Shown: positions 16,244-24,757 of the stretch, in pieces
Position numbering within the stretch: the first letter of the stretch is position 1
Layout: every line of letters starts with the position of its first letter
Origin: Glutamicibacter sp. MNS18
Lineage (GTDB): Bacteria; Actinomycetota; Actinomycetes; Actinomycetales; Micrococcaceae
DNA: 64,000 nt
Assembly: GCF_026107515.2 (NCBI RefSeq)
Contig: NZ_JAPCHW010000013.1
Coordinates: 30,810 to 94,809, forward strand
Direction: 5' to 3'
Program-made: the position numbers and the translations under genes
The notes under the pieces: model-generated
The model's database searches: none
The model's input: the letters and a program-made list of their open reading frames with translations, nothing else
Told to the model about the DNA's origin: nothing

Positions 16244-17482
16244 ATGCCCCACACCCCGCTTGATACCCAGAACACCACCGTGACCGAACTGATGGCGCAG
16301 ATCTCCGGCACCGGCCAGGACCGGACCAGGGGCGGCTACACCCGGCCCGTCTATTCCACCGCCGAACTCGACCTGCGCGCCTGGTTCATCGAGCAGGCCA
16401 CACGCCGCGGACTGGGAGTGGAAGAGGACGGCAATGGCGCGCTGTGGGCCTGGTGGGATCTGACCTCCGGCGAGCGCTCCAATGCGGTGGTGACCGGAAG
16501 TCACCTGGACTCGGTGCCCGGCGGCGGACCCTTCGACGGCCCGCTGGGGGTAGCCAGTGCGCTGGTCGCGTTCGACGAGCTGCGGCTTCGTCCGCTGAAC
16601 CGCACCCGCGCCCTGGCCATGGTGGTGTTCCCCGAGGAGGAGGGCTCCCGTTTCGGGGTCGCCTGCCTGGGCTCCAGGCTGATGACCGGCGCCATCGACC
16701 GCACCAAGGCGTTGAACCTGCGCGACCAGGACGGGAACACCTTCGCCGACATCGCCTCGAAAAACGGCCTGGATGTGCGGCGGATCGGTCCGGACCCGGC
16801 TTTGCTCAGCCGGATCGGCGCCTTCGTCGAGTTGCATGTGGAGCAGGGCCTGGGGCTGGGTCAGCTGGATCATCCGGTGGCGATTGGCGGCTCCATCCTC
16901 GGGCACGGACGCTGGAAACTGAGCATCTCCGGGCAGGGAAACCACGCCGGAACCACCCTGATGCGGGACCGCAGGGACCCCATGGTGGCCGCGGCCCGCA
17001 CCATCACGGCCATCCGGCAGATTGCCCTGGCCCAGCCCGAGGCCCGGGCCACCGTCGGCCGGGTGCAGCCGGTACCCGGCGGCACCAATGTCATCGCTTC
17101 CCGGGTGGACTTCTGGTTGGACGTGCGCCACCCTGATGACGCGGTCACCGCAGCGGTGGTGCAGCGGATCCACGATTCCGCGCAGCTGCTTGCCGCCGAG
17201 GAGGGATGCACCCTGGAACTGGGCCAGGAGTCGCTGAGCCCCACGGTGGCTTTTGACGCCCCGCTGACCGCCCGGCTCGGGCGGGCCCTGCCCGGGGCCC
17301 CGGTGCTGGATACCGGGGCGGGTCATGACGCCGGGGTGCTGGCCGGCCACGTACCGAGCGCCATGGTGTTCGTCCGCAATCCCAGCGGGATCTCGCACTC
17401 CCCCGAGGAACACGTCGAGGATGCGGATGCCGAACTCGGTGCCGCGGCCCTGGCTGACGCGCTGGGGTTCCTGCTGGTCTGA
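16244..17482 (+). CDS. M20-family amidohydrolase (allantoate / N-carbamoyl-amino acid hydrolase type)
   Basis: A 412-residue zinc enzyme. The ATG at 16244 is preferred because AGGAAG lies 8 bases upstream; an ATG at 16226 has no such site. Metal ligands: TGSHLDSVPGGG...FDGPLGV (His and bridging Asp), FPEEEGSRFG (Glu pair), ELHVEQG (His), and near the end SGISHSPEE. The dimerisation lid contains GQGNHAGTTLM. This set fits allantoate amidohydrolase and N-carbamoyl-L-amino acid hydrolase, which release ammonia from ureido compounds. With sarcosine oxidase upstream it could serve creatinine/methylhydantoin breakdown, where N-carbamoylsarcosine is hydrolysed to sarcosine. That pathway link is an inference from gene order. 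Confidence 0.85.
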   Translation: MPHTPLDTQNTTVTELMAQISGTGQDRTRGGYTRPVYSTAELDLRAWFIEQATRRGLGVEEDGNGALWAWWDLTSGERSNAVVTGSHLDSVPGGGPFDGPLGVASALVAFDELRLRPLNRTRALAMVVFPEEEGSRFGVACLGSRLMTGAIDRTKALNLRDQDGNTFADIASKNGLDVRRIGPDPALLSRIGAFVELHVEQGLGLGQLDHPVAIGGSILGHGRWKLSISGQGNHAGTTLMRDRRDPMVAAARTITAIRQIALAQPEARATVGRVQPVPGGTNVIASRVDFWLDVRHPDDAVTAAVVQRIHDSAQLLAAEEGCTLELGQESLSPTVAFDAPLTARLGRALPGAPVLDTGAGHDAGVLAGHVPSAMVFVRNPSGISHSPEEHVEDADAELGAAALADALGFLLV

Positions 17483-17556
17483 TGGCCAAGCGCATGCACC
17501 TGTTCCCACGGAAGGCGTTCACATCCCGAGGTGCCAAGTGATAGCAGGACTTCTTC

Positions 17557-17587
17557 TTACTATCATTTAGCATGTAAGTGATAGTAA
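17557..17587. promoter_or_regulatory. 9-bp palindrome upstream of the Fic remnant
   Basis: TTACTATCA and TGATAGTAA form a perfect inverted repeat with a 13-base spacer. The half-site AAGTGATAG also occurs as a direct repeat at 17536-17544. The arrangement, directly before the broken Fic gene, looks like an operator cluster for a regulator of that gene. The region is also unusually AT-rich. Confidence 0.55.
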
Positions 17588-17619
17588 AGTGGCGGGAAGC
17601 TGCCGCTTGAAGGAACCCG

Positions 17620-18812
17620 ACATGGGTCCTGGGCCAAGTAGCGATTCCGTCGTAGTTCCCCATGTGACGCTCGAAACACACTCCTGGCGACCACGGAATC
17701 CCCAGATCTTTCCCCACGCCCAGGTGAAACGGCAAAGCGGAGACTATGATCCGGCGGTCGTCCCGCCGACTGCCCAATGGACTCCGCTCCTGTCTCCCGA
17801 CCTGCCGCTGAACGTGACGAAGCCACCGATGCCTCGCGGGCATTTGATGCCTGCGCAATCTTGCATCTCGGCATCCAAAACCCTGAGCTCGGTCCGATGT
17901 CCAGCATCTTGTTGCGGGCGGAAAGTGCCTCAAGCAGCCAGATCGAACAGCTGTCCACTTCCGCCCGGCAACTGGCGCTATGGGAAATACCGGAGAGCCA
18001 CACGTCCGATGCGCGAACCGGCATAGGCACTGTCCGCGCCATGGAAGCAGCCTGGCGCCTATCGGACCAGCTGGATGTCACAAGCGTCCTGGCGATGCAC
18101 CACGAACTGCTCAACCATTAAGTGGATATGGAGGATGAGGCAGGAAAATTCCGGGATGAGCTGGTCTGGATTGGTGGGACGGATTCGGCAGGTCCCCGGG
18201 GCGCGTCCTGTCATTGCACGCCAACCCCAGCTTGTCCTACCGGATATCCAGGGCCTCATTGACTTCATGCAACGCCGTGAGATCCCGGCGCCTCTCCATG
18301 TCGCCGTGGCACACGCCCAGTTCGAAACAATCCATCCCTTCGTTGATGGCAACGGAAGAACCGGGGGGGCTTTTGCCCATGCCATGCTGCGCCAGCGGAA
18401 TCTGACCACACGCACCACGGCCCCGATCTCCGCCGGAATCCTACGTAATACCGGAGGATATTTCCGGGCGCTCACCGCCTTTCGTCACGGTCATGCCGCC
18501 CCGATCATCAGGACCTTCATTGATGCCTCCACCTATGCCGTCGCTACAGGAGAACAGCTGGTGAAGTCGTTGGCTGCTGCCCTCGACCAATCGCGATCGC
18601 AGCTGGCGGGTGTCCGTTCCGATTCCACCTCGTTCACACTGCTTCCTCTGCTGATCGCCCAGCCGGTCATCGAGATCGGCGGAACCAGCTATCCTGAAGA
18701 CGACATGGCTGACGAACCTCGCGGCGTACCCTTCGGCGGTGTCGGCGGCTACGTCCCCAGGTCCACGGTGGTTTCTTCAGGATCAATCGGGGGTAGCCGA
18801 CTACTTCGATGA
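17620..18812 (+). pseudogene. Fic-family AMP transferase, frameshifted
   Basis: Fic proteins transfer AMP to target proteins. Here the family sequence is spread over three frames. Frame 1 (about 17650-17790) has LETHSWRPRNPQIF...YDPAVVP, the usual Fic N-terminal segment. Frame 2 (about 17777-18121) has LRAESASSSQIEQLSTSARQ and ends in a stop after AMHHELLNH. Frame 3 (about 18130-18640) has LPDIQGLIDFMQRREIPAPL and the Fic core HPFVDGNGRTGGAF, with the second Arg of HPFxxGNGRxxR replaced by Gly. At least two frameshifts are therefore needed, so the gene is dead. Its sequence past 18640 is not recognisable. Confidence 0.8.
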
Positions 18813-18907
18813 GGGAAATCCAACTGCGTCGACACCGGACACGGATGATCCCCCGGACAACGGCCACATTTCCGTTCCCCGGGGGATCCACAACGAGCTG
18901 GTGGCTC

Positions 18908-20038
18908 TCAGGCAAGCACCGGCGACTGCCACAGGTTCAGCACCTGTCCGATATTCTTTTCTTCCGCCGAATGGTAGAGGTCGGTCGCCCAGGCGACATC
19001 CTCCACCGGCATGCCGCCGACCGAGTACAGGATGATCTCCTCGTCGTTGCGTCGGGCCGGTATCGCGCCGGTGGCGATATCGGCGATTTCCTCCAGTTTG
19101 GCTTCGGGCAGCTGCCCGGCACGCATCAGGTCATGGAAGTGGGTCCCCGGGATACCCAGCAGCTGGTAGGCCTGGGTATCGTACTCCTCGGCCCATGCGT
19201 CATAGAGTCCCCGGGCGTCGAGCACCAGCCGGGCATCGTTGATGATGAAGTCGTCATCGAAACGGGCCGCGGCCGGCAACAGCAGCAGGGCACCGGGTTT
19301 GATGTCTTGTTTGCGGAAGTACGGGAAGGCCTCGGAGCCGGCGATGTCGGTGGTGGTGGTCGCCATGACCACGTCCGCGTCCTTGATCGCCTCGGCGATG
19401 CTCTCGGCGGCCACGATGTTCGTCACCTGCGGGAAGTTCTCCCGGATATAGCTTGCGAAGGATTCCACCCCGGCGGCCGAGCGCCCCTTGATGGTGACGG
19501 TGTCGATCCCCGGGCGCAGGGTCAGCGTCGCATCAATCACCGACTTGGCGATCACCCCCGGACCGACCACCGCGGCGACCTTGGCGTCCTGGCGGGCCAG
19601 GTGCTTCACCCCAACGCCCGGCACGGCTCCGGTGCGGTAGGCGCTGAGCAGGTTCGCGCTCATCACCGCCATCGGGGCCCCGGTGTCGGTGTCGTTCAGG
19701 GTGAACAGGTGGATGGAGCGGGGCAGGCCCTTGGTGCGGTTGGCGGCATTGGATCCGTACCATTTCACTCCGGTGGTGCCGAAGCGGCCACCGAGGTAGG
19801 CGGGCATCGCCATGAAGCGGCGGTCCGGGCCGTCGGCCGGCATCCCGGCATGGACCGGGACCTGCGGGAAGGTGATCATGGCCCCGTGGGAATTGCCGTT
19901 CTCCCCGGCCATCATGTAGTCGCCGTTGCGCAACAGGATCAGCGTTTCCTCCATGACATCGGTGCAGCGCGCGATATCGGTGACACCCGCGGCGATCATG
20001 TCCTGTTCGCCCAGGTAACGGAAGTTGATGGTGGTCAT
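18908..20038 (-). CDS. ocd: Ornithine cyclodeaminase-family protein
   Basis: A 376-residue NAD-binding enzyme of the OCD/mu-crystallin family. Ornithine cyclodeaminase converts ornithine to proline plus ammonia. The N-terminal domain has RFMAMPAYLGGRFGTTGVKWYGSN with the substrate Lys, and the Rossmann domain carries AAVVGPGVIAKSVIDA (GxGxxA-like) and ADVVMATTTT. LSAYRTGAVPGVGVKHLA is the family block before the nucleotide fold. Length and motifs fit the actinobacterial OCD group rather than the shorter SbnB (about 330). It is the last gene of amtB-glnK-ocd, 57 bases behind glnK, as in the Corynebacterium amtB-ocd-soxA operon, which suggests nitrogen control and an ammonia-releasing role. Confidence 0.8.
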   Translation of the reverse strand: MTTINFRYLGEQDMIAAGVTDIARCTDVMEETLILLRNGDYMMAGENGNSHGAMITFPQVPVHAGMPADGPDRRFMAMPAYLGGRFGTTGVKWYGSNAANRTKGLPRSIHLFTLNDTDTGAPMAVMSANLLSAYRTGAVPGVGVKHLARQDAKVAAVVGPGVIAKSVIDATLTLRPGIDTVTIKGRSAAGVESFASYIRENFPQVTNIVAAESIAEAIKDADVVMATTTTDIAGSEAFPYFRKQDIKPGALLLLPAAARFDDDFIINDARLVLDARGLYDAWAEEYDTQAYQLLGIPGTHFHDLMRAGQLPEAKLEEIADIATGAIPARRNDEEIILYSVGGMPVEDVAWATDLYHSAEEKNIGQVLNLWQSPVLA

Positions 20039-20095
20039 CTCATGTGGCCTTTCGTTGTTTTTCTCTGTCGGTGGGAGGCCGGGATCGGCCGGTGC

Positions 20096-20443
20096 CTAGA
20101 TGGCCGCTTCGCCCTGTTCGCCGGTGCGGACCCTGATGATGCTGTCCAGGGAGGAGACCCACACCTTTCCGTCTCCGATCTCGCCGTCCTGACCGGTGCG
20201 GGCCGCGCTGAGAATGATCTCCAGCGCCTTGTCGACCTCGGATTGCGCCACCAGCAGCTCGATGCGGATCTTGGTGCGGAACAGGACCTTGTGTTCCTGT
20301 CCCCTGTAGTATTCGGTGCGCCCACCCTGGGCGCCGCGTCCCTGCACCTCGGTGGCGGTCAGGCCGGAGAAGCCCGCCTTTTCCAGCTCGGAGCACACGG
20401 TTTCCAGCCGGATCGGCTTGATCACTGCGGTAATGAGTTTCAT
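20096..20443 (-). CDS. glnK: PII nitrogen regulatory protein
   Basis: A 115-residue trimeric signalling protein that senses 2-oxoglutarate and ATP/ADP and binds AmtB. The start MKLITAVIKPIRLETV, the T-loop GRGAQGGRTEYYRGQEH with the modifiable Tyr, the B-loop TGQDGEIGDGKVWV and the C-loop IRVRTGEQG are all present. It sits 27 bases downstream of amtB, the standard pairing. The usual actinobacterial third gene, glnD, is absent and is replaced by an ornithine cyclodeaminase gene. Confidence 0.95.
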   Translation of the reverse strand: MKLITAVIKPIRLETVCSELEKAGFSGLTATEVQGRGAQGGRTEYYRGQEHKVLFRTKIRIELLVAQSEVDKALEIILSAARTGQDGEIGDGKVWVSSLDSIIRVRTGEQGEAAI

Positions 20444-20470
20444 GGTCTCTTCCTTTCGATGCCCGGCTGC

Positions 20471-21709
20471 CTAGAAGGTGCGGTTGTCGTAAGCGGTTTC
20501 GGCGTGGATGGCCCGGTCCAGTCCGGCTTCCTCGTCCTCTTCGCTGACCCGGATCGGGCGGATCTTGTTCATCACCCAGGCAATCGCGAAGGTCATCGCA
20601 AAGCTGTAGACCAGGGTGACCGTGATCGCCAGGACTTCCCGTCCGAGCAGGTCGAACCCGCCACCGAAGACGATTCCCGCCAGTTCGCCGGGAGCCTGCG
20701 GATTGGCGAAGAAAACCGCGAACAGCGAGCCGGTGATCCCGGCGATACCGTGCACCGCGAAGACATCCAGCGAGTCATCGATCTGGTGGCGGCGCTTCCA
20801 GGTGATGGCCCACGCTGCGGCGGCCGCGGCCAGGAACCCGACCAGGATCGCCCCGACCGGCCCCACCGCATCGGCCACCGGGGTGATGCCGACCATGCCG
20901 GAGATGGCTCCGGTCCCCATGCCCAGCAGGGTGGCGTGCCCGTCACGGATCCGTTCAATCGCAATGAATCCCAGCATGCCGCCGCACAGGGCCAGCAAGG
21001 TGGTGAGGATGACGTACTGGGCGGTGAAGTTCGCCCCGCCAGCGGTGCCGCCGTTGAAGCCCATCCAGCCGGTGGCCAGCAGGCCCACACCGACCAACAT
21101 CAGCGGCAGGTTATGCGGACGGTTCTTCATGCTCTTGCGCTTGCCCAGGACAACGGCCAGGGCCAGGCCTGCGGCACCGGCATTCATGTGCACCGCGGTG
21201 CCACCGGCGAAGTCGTGCAGCACCAGCTGGTTGCGCATCCAGCCGCCTATGGTCCCGGCCTCCGGGTTGTCGAAGGCGAAAACCCAGTGACCCAGCGGGC
21301 AGTAGACCAGCAGGACCCACAGGGCCACAAAGACCATCCATGATCCGAACCTCATGCGCCCTGCGGCACCCGAGGCGACCAGGGCCACGGAGATCGCCGC
21401 GAACAGGACATAGAAGGCGGCCCACAGGGTGCCGCCAGCGGCGTCATCTTCCAGGAAATCCGAGAAGAAGGAGAACTCGAAGGGGTTTCCGATGAGGCCG
21501 GCGCCGCCCACGGAGTCACCCAGGACCAGTCCGTGACCGACCACCACGTACACGACCCCGGTGACGGCCAATGAGCTGAGGACCATGAGCATCATATTCA
21601 GGACATTGCGTCCATTGAGCATGCCACCGTAGAGCATTGCCAGTCCCGGGAACATCAGCAGGACCATGGCGAAGGCCGCCAGGATCCATGCGATATCTGC
21701 TGGTTCCAT
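20471..21709 (-). CDS. amtB: Ammonium transporter
   Basis: A 412-residue Amt/Mep/Rh channel. The ATG at 21709 follows AAAGGGGAG; the longer frame from 21751 is probably leader. Eleven membrane helices are predictable. Family blocks: MLYGGMLNGRNVLNMM, GHWVFAFDN near the pore mouth, LHDFAGGTAVHMNAGAAGLALA (pore His), and ...VHGIAGITGSLFAVFFANP with the second pore His. The C-terminal tail EEDEEAGLD...HAE is the GlnK-interacting region. Promoter DNA upstream carries a GlnR-like box, so expression under nitrogen limitation is expected. Confidence 0.95.
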   Translation of the reverse strand: MEPADIAWILAAFAMVLLMFPGLAMLYGGMLNGRNVLNMMLMVLSSLAVTGVVYVVVGHGLVLGDSVGGAGLIGNPFEFSFFSDFLEDDAAGGTLWAAFYVLFAAISVALVASGAAGRMRFGSWMVFVALWVLLVYCPLGHWVFAFDNPEAGTIGGWMRNQLVLHDFAGGTAVHMNAGAAGLALAVVLGKRKSMKNRPHNLPLMLVGVGLLATGWMGFNGGTAGGANFTAQYVILTTLLALCGGMLGFIAIERIRDGHATLLGMGTGAISGMVGITPVADAVGPVGAILVGFLAAAAAAWAITWKRRHQIDDSLDVFAVHGIAGITGSLFAVFFANPQAPGELAGIVFGGGFDLLGREVLAITVTLVYSFAMTFAIAWVMNKIRPIRVSEEDEEAGLDRAIHAETAYDNRTF

Positions 21710-21771
21710 GTGCGCTCCCCTTTCAGAGTATTTTTGTGCGAGTCCCTTCAAGCTATCGAGACGACGTTCCG

Positions 21772-21814
21772 GGTTGCTTTCGGTTCTGTTTCCGCTTCGA
21801 AACGCTTTGTTTCC
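21772..21814 (-). promoter_or_regulatory. Candidate GlnR box upstream of amtB
   Basis: Read on the minus strand the segment contains GAAAC, 5 bases, GTTTC, 6 bases, GAAAC, 6 bases, GAAAG. Actinobacterial GlnR sites have four such half-sites (GTnAC and GAAAC alternating) spaced by 6. It lies 63-105 bases before the amtB start. The match is imperfect at the GTnAC halves. Confidence 0.5.
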
Positions 21815-22094
21815 GGTCAGCGGCCAGATGTCCCGATCGTGAAAACCATGTAAATTCCATGTCGGTGCCGGTCACATGCTTGGCCCATTGGGGCCGAAGG
21901 ACGTATTTTCGAACAACCCAAGCGCAGGCCAGCTACCGGGTGCCAGCCAGCGAACGCTAGGGTGACTGGGGAAATCCCGGCGAAACAGATTCGATGCATT
22001 CCCGAAATCGCCACCGCATACTCTGGGTACAACATGAACGTCGACTTCACCCCCGGCATGGGAATACGTGAAGCATGAAGCCCTGGAGAACGAT

Positions 22095-22880
22095 GTGGAA
22101 CCACTAGAAATCGCGGTGCTGCATATCCGTACGGAGCGCGCGAACAACCCGACCTTCCAGCGGGAACTTGATGAACTCAATGCCACGACCCTGCAAGAGA
22201 TCAGGACCCTGGGGCACCGGCCGGTCCTGGTGCCGGCCGGTGCCCTCGCCCCGGACGTAATCCGCTCCGTTGTCGACCGGTCCGACGCAATTCTCATCAT
22301 GGGCGGCGAGGATGTGGACCCGGTGCTCTATGCCGGTCACACCATCTATCCCGGTTCCGGGAACCACGAACCGGCGGCGGACCGGATACAGATCACCGCG
22401 ATCCACCATGCCCTGGCCACACGGACACCGGTACTGGGAATCTGCCGCGGCCTGCAGCTGGTGAATGTCGCGTTGGGCGGAACGCTGATCCAGCATATGG
22501 AAAACAGCGACGCACACCGCGCGGTGGCCGCCGATCCGTTCGTCCGAACCCGTTTGGCGTTCGTCTCCGTGGACCTTATGGACGCGGTGGACCGGAACCA
22601 GGTCAACCGGTGCACCCATCACCAGGCGATCGATACGCTCGGGGAGGGATTGCGGATCGCGGCGGTCTCCACCGACGAGGTGATCGAGGCCGTGGTGCAC
22701 GAGGAGGCACCGCTGACCGCCGTGCAGTGGCACCCCGAACATCCGGACACCGCCGGCTCGCAGCTTCGCTCGCTGCTATCCCGCCTGGCCGGGCAGTGTG
22801 CAGACGGGTCGCGGTCGCCACGTCGCCAAGCGACTTCGACTCCAGCCGACCCCCTGCCGGAACCACTCCAGGTGGGCTGA
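22095..22880 (+). CDS. Class I glutamine amidotransferase-like hydrolase (PuuD family)
   Basis: A 261-residue cytosolic hydrolase related to gamma-glutamyl-GABA hydrolase PuuD, which releases Glu from gamma-glutamylated amines. I take the GTG at 22095, 5 bases after CTGGAGA; a GTG at 22068 is also in frame. Catalytic triad: Cys in LGICRGLQLVNVALGG, and His-x-Glu in VQWHPEHP. IMGGEDVDPVLY with the PGSGNHEPAADR loop is specific for the PuuD branch. It is divergent from amtB, so nitrogen scavenging from gamma-glutamyl compounds is a reasonable guess. The last 30 residues after LLSRLA are Pro/Ser-rich and probably disordered. Confidence 0.8.
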   Translation: MEPLEIAVLHIRTERANNPTFQRELDELNATTLQEIRTLGHRPVLVPAGALAPDVIRSVVDRSDAILIMGGEDVDPVLYAGHTIYPGSGNHEPAADRIQITAIHHALATRTPVLGICRGLQLVNVALGGTLIQHMENSDAHRAVAADPFVRTRLAFVSVDLMDAVDRNQVNRCTHHQAIDTLGEGLRIAAVSTDEVIEAVVHEEAPLTAVQWHPEHPDTAGSQLRSLLSRLAGQCADGSRSPRRQATSTPADPLPEPLQVG

Positions 22881-23785
22881 CCACCACCGGTTTCCTGCCA
22901 AGGACCTCGGTGTCCAATGTCGACACTGGCTAGGGGATCTCAGACCCACTTCACCGCTTCCGCGGTGCGATTCCGGTCGGCTCCGTACGCGAGTCTGTTC
23001 CAACACGTGGCTTACTGGGGGTCAGGCCTGCCAATCCCAGCCCTCTTCAGGAGAATGGGTGGGCATGCACGGAAGTTTTCCAACGGCAGGTGCCGGCAGG
23101 CATAATGGCGTGGGAGCTAGCGCCTCCGGACGCTGACCGCGCAAACTCGTTCGGGATGGATCCGCGCTTTCCTGTAGCGCCACAATAATGGCCGTCCTGT
23201 TCATCCCGGTGACGCACTACAGCCCAATCCATAGCAGGTCATGTCTGTTCGATCCGCTATCTGAAGTGCTCCGGGCGGCTCGGTCGCTCCTGCGCCACCG
23301 GCCACAGAACACGGCACAATAATTTCCGGTGTTTCGGTAACCGTCGGACCAAATGGTGCATTACATGACGCGGCACCAGTACGCTGAGGTGAAAGGCACC
23401 TTATCCCGGCTCACGGATCGAAAGAACCAGCATGCCGGTTATCGGGACCGATGAGCCGTTCCTTCAACCGCAACCGCTGGGACGGGAACACGCGCCACGT
23501 CACCCTGGGACAAACTCCTCGACGGCGGGGCAACGAAATACCACGCCTACCGACTGGGGATCCGGGCAGCACCGTGAGGACTGCAACGTAGAGTGCCTCC
23601 GCAGGCGCCCTACGGGCCCCATCACGGTAATGGTTCCGTTACGGATGCAGGCCCAGCCCTTCGATGCTCAGGTGTGCTCTGGCGAACTTCCGTTCGCCGG
23701 TTCACCGAATCGCGTGGTGGGCAAAGCCGGATCCCCATCCAGAACGTACGTGCCAACTATTCCAATACCCTGCAAGGACAACGAA
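22881..23785. other. 905-base stretch without a recognised gene
   Basis: Between the PuuD-like gene and the inositol-phosphatase gene no frame has a family match or a consistent codon bias. An open frame continues upstream of the phosphatase in phase to 23432, but it lacks a ribosome site and its composition differs from the real gene. Short frames near 23340-23560 read like debris. No tRNA or terminator is obvious. Confidence 0.45.
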
Positions 23786-24667
23786 ATGCCTACGATGAAG
23801 TCATCACACGAGACAAAGAACGTGCCTGATCTTGCGCAGGTGGCCCTCTTGCGTGGCCTGGCCAGCACAGTCGCACGACAAGCCGGCCAACTGGCCGCGC
23901 AGATGCGTAACGGCACGCTGCAGGTCGCCGAAACGAAGAGTACGCAGTTCGATGTCGCCACCGATGCGGATCTGGCCTGCGAGACGTTGCTCCGTCACGA
24001 GATTCTCCGTGCCCGCCCCGACGACGGGATCCTGGGCGAAGAAGGTGACAGTATCGCTGGTAGCAGTGGGCTGACCTGGGTTATCGATCCCATCGACGGC
24101 ACAACCAATTTCCTCTACGGATTGGCGGATTGGGCGGTAAGCGTGGCCGTGGTCGCAGGGCCACCTGCCGACCCGATACGATGGCGTCCGATTGCCGGCT
24201 CGGTCTACATGCCTGATCTCGATACGCAATATGATGCCGGGCTCGGACTGGGCACCCAGCGTAACGGACTCGAACTGCAAACCCCCGCCCCGGGCACTCC
24301 AGGACGGGCATCCGAGCTGGAGGCGGCGCTGCTGGCTGTGGGATTCAGCTATGATCCGACCGTTCGACGGGAGCAGGGGCTAACTGTTGGATATCTGGCT
24401 GAAAGGGCCCGTGATCTGCGCAATCATGGAGCGACGGCTGTCGAGCTGTGCAATGTCGCTGCCGGCACGGTGGACGGATACTGGGAAGAACGACTTTCTC
24501 CGTGGGACGTGGCCGCGGGTCTGCTCATCGCCGAAGAAGCCGGATGCACGGTTCGCTGGCAGGAACGTCACAGCGCGACCGGAACCGAGTTGGCGTTGAT
24601 CGCCTGCGGCGAGGAGTCACTGGCCCGCGAGGTCTCCCAAACCGTCGCAAGGTCCTTGGCGACCTAG
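23786..24667 (+). CDS. Inositol monophosphatase-family phosphatase
   Basis: A 293-residue Mg-dependent, lithium-sensitive phosphatase family member acting on inositol phosphate, histidinol phosphate or similar substrates. The ATG at 23786 follows AAGGA by 7 bases. Metal-binding motifs: ILGEEGDS (Glu 85/86), WVIDPIDGTTNF (Asp101, Asp104, GT) and, near the C-terminus, LSPWDVAAGLLIAEEAG (third Asp), plus GATAVELCNVAAGTVDGYWE. The GTTNF loop is as in SuhB/HisN-like proteins. It is monocistronic and converges on the AGCS symporter gene. Confidence 0.88.
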   Translation: MPTMKSSHETKNVPDLAQVALLRGLASTVARQAGQLAAQMRNGTLQVAETKSTQFDVATDADLACETLLRHEILRARPDDGILGEEGDSIAGSSGLTWVIDPIDGTTNFLYGLADWAVSVAVVAGPPADPIRWRPIAGSVYMPDLDTQYDAGLGLGTQRNGLELQTPAPGTPGRASELEAALLAVGFSYDPTVRREQGLTVGYLAERARDLRNHGATAVELCNVAAGTVDGYWEERLSPWDVAAGLLIAEEAGCTVRWQERHSATGTELALIACGEESLAREVSQTVARSLAT

Positions 24668-24700
24668 ACCGGGCCGCATGTTGCCCCGGGGACCGACAAG

Positions 24701-24740
24701 CGCCGTGGTGGAGGATCGCTCCCTCCCCCACAGCGCGTGT
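24701..24740. terminator. Imperfect hairpin between convergent genes
   Basis: CGCcGTGGtGGAGG pairs with CCTCCcCCACaGCG around a short loop, between the stops of the phosphatase (24667) and the symporter (24758). The position fits a bidirectional terminator. Several mismatches lower the confidence. Confidence 0.4.
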
Positions 24741-24757
24741 TCCCCTGCCCTTGAACG

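Noticed and set aside
17557-17587. AmtR box for nitrogen control
   Set aside because: AmtR sites have CTAT-6-ATAG; here the CTAT and ATAG halves are 19 bases apart, so the palindrome is probably for another regulator.
18809-21343. An 844-codon open frame on the plus strand
   Set aside because: It runs antisense to ocd, glnK and amtB, which have clear family motifs. Its Gly/Asp/His/Gln-rich composition is the usual antisense shadow of GC-rich genes.
22925-23010. A possible tRNA-like segment with GCGATTCCGG
   Set aside because: No acceptor stem or anticodon arm can be folded around it, and no CCA-type end is present. No tRNA or rRNA gene was found elsewhere in the window either.
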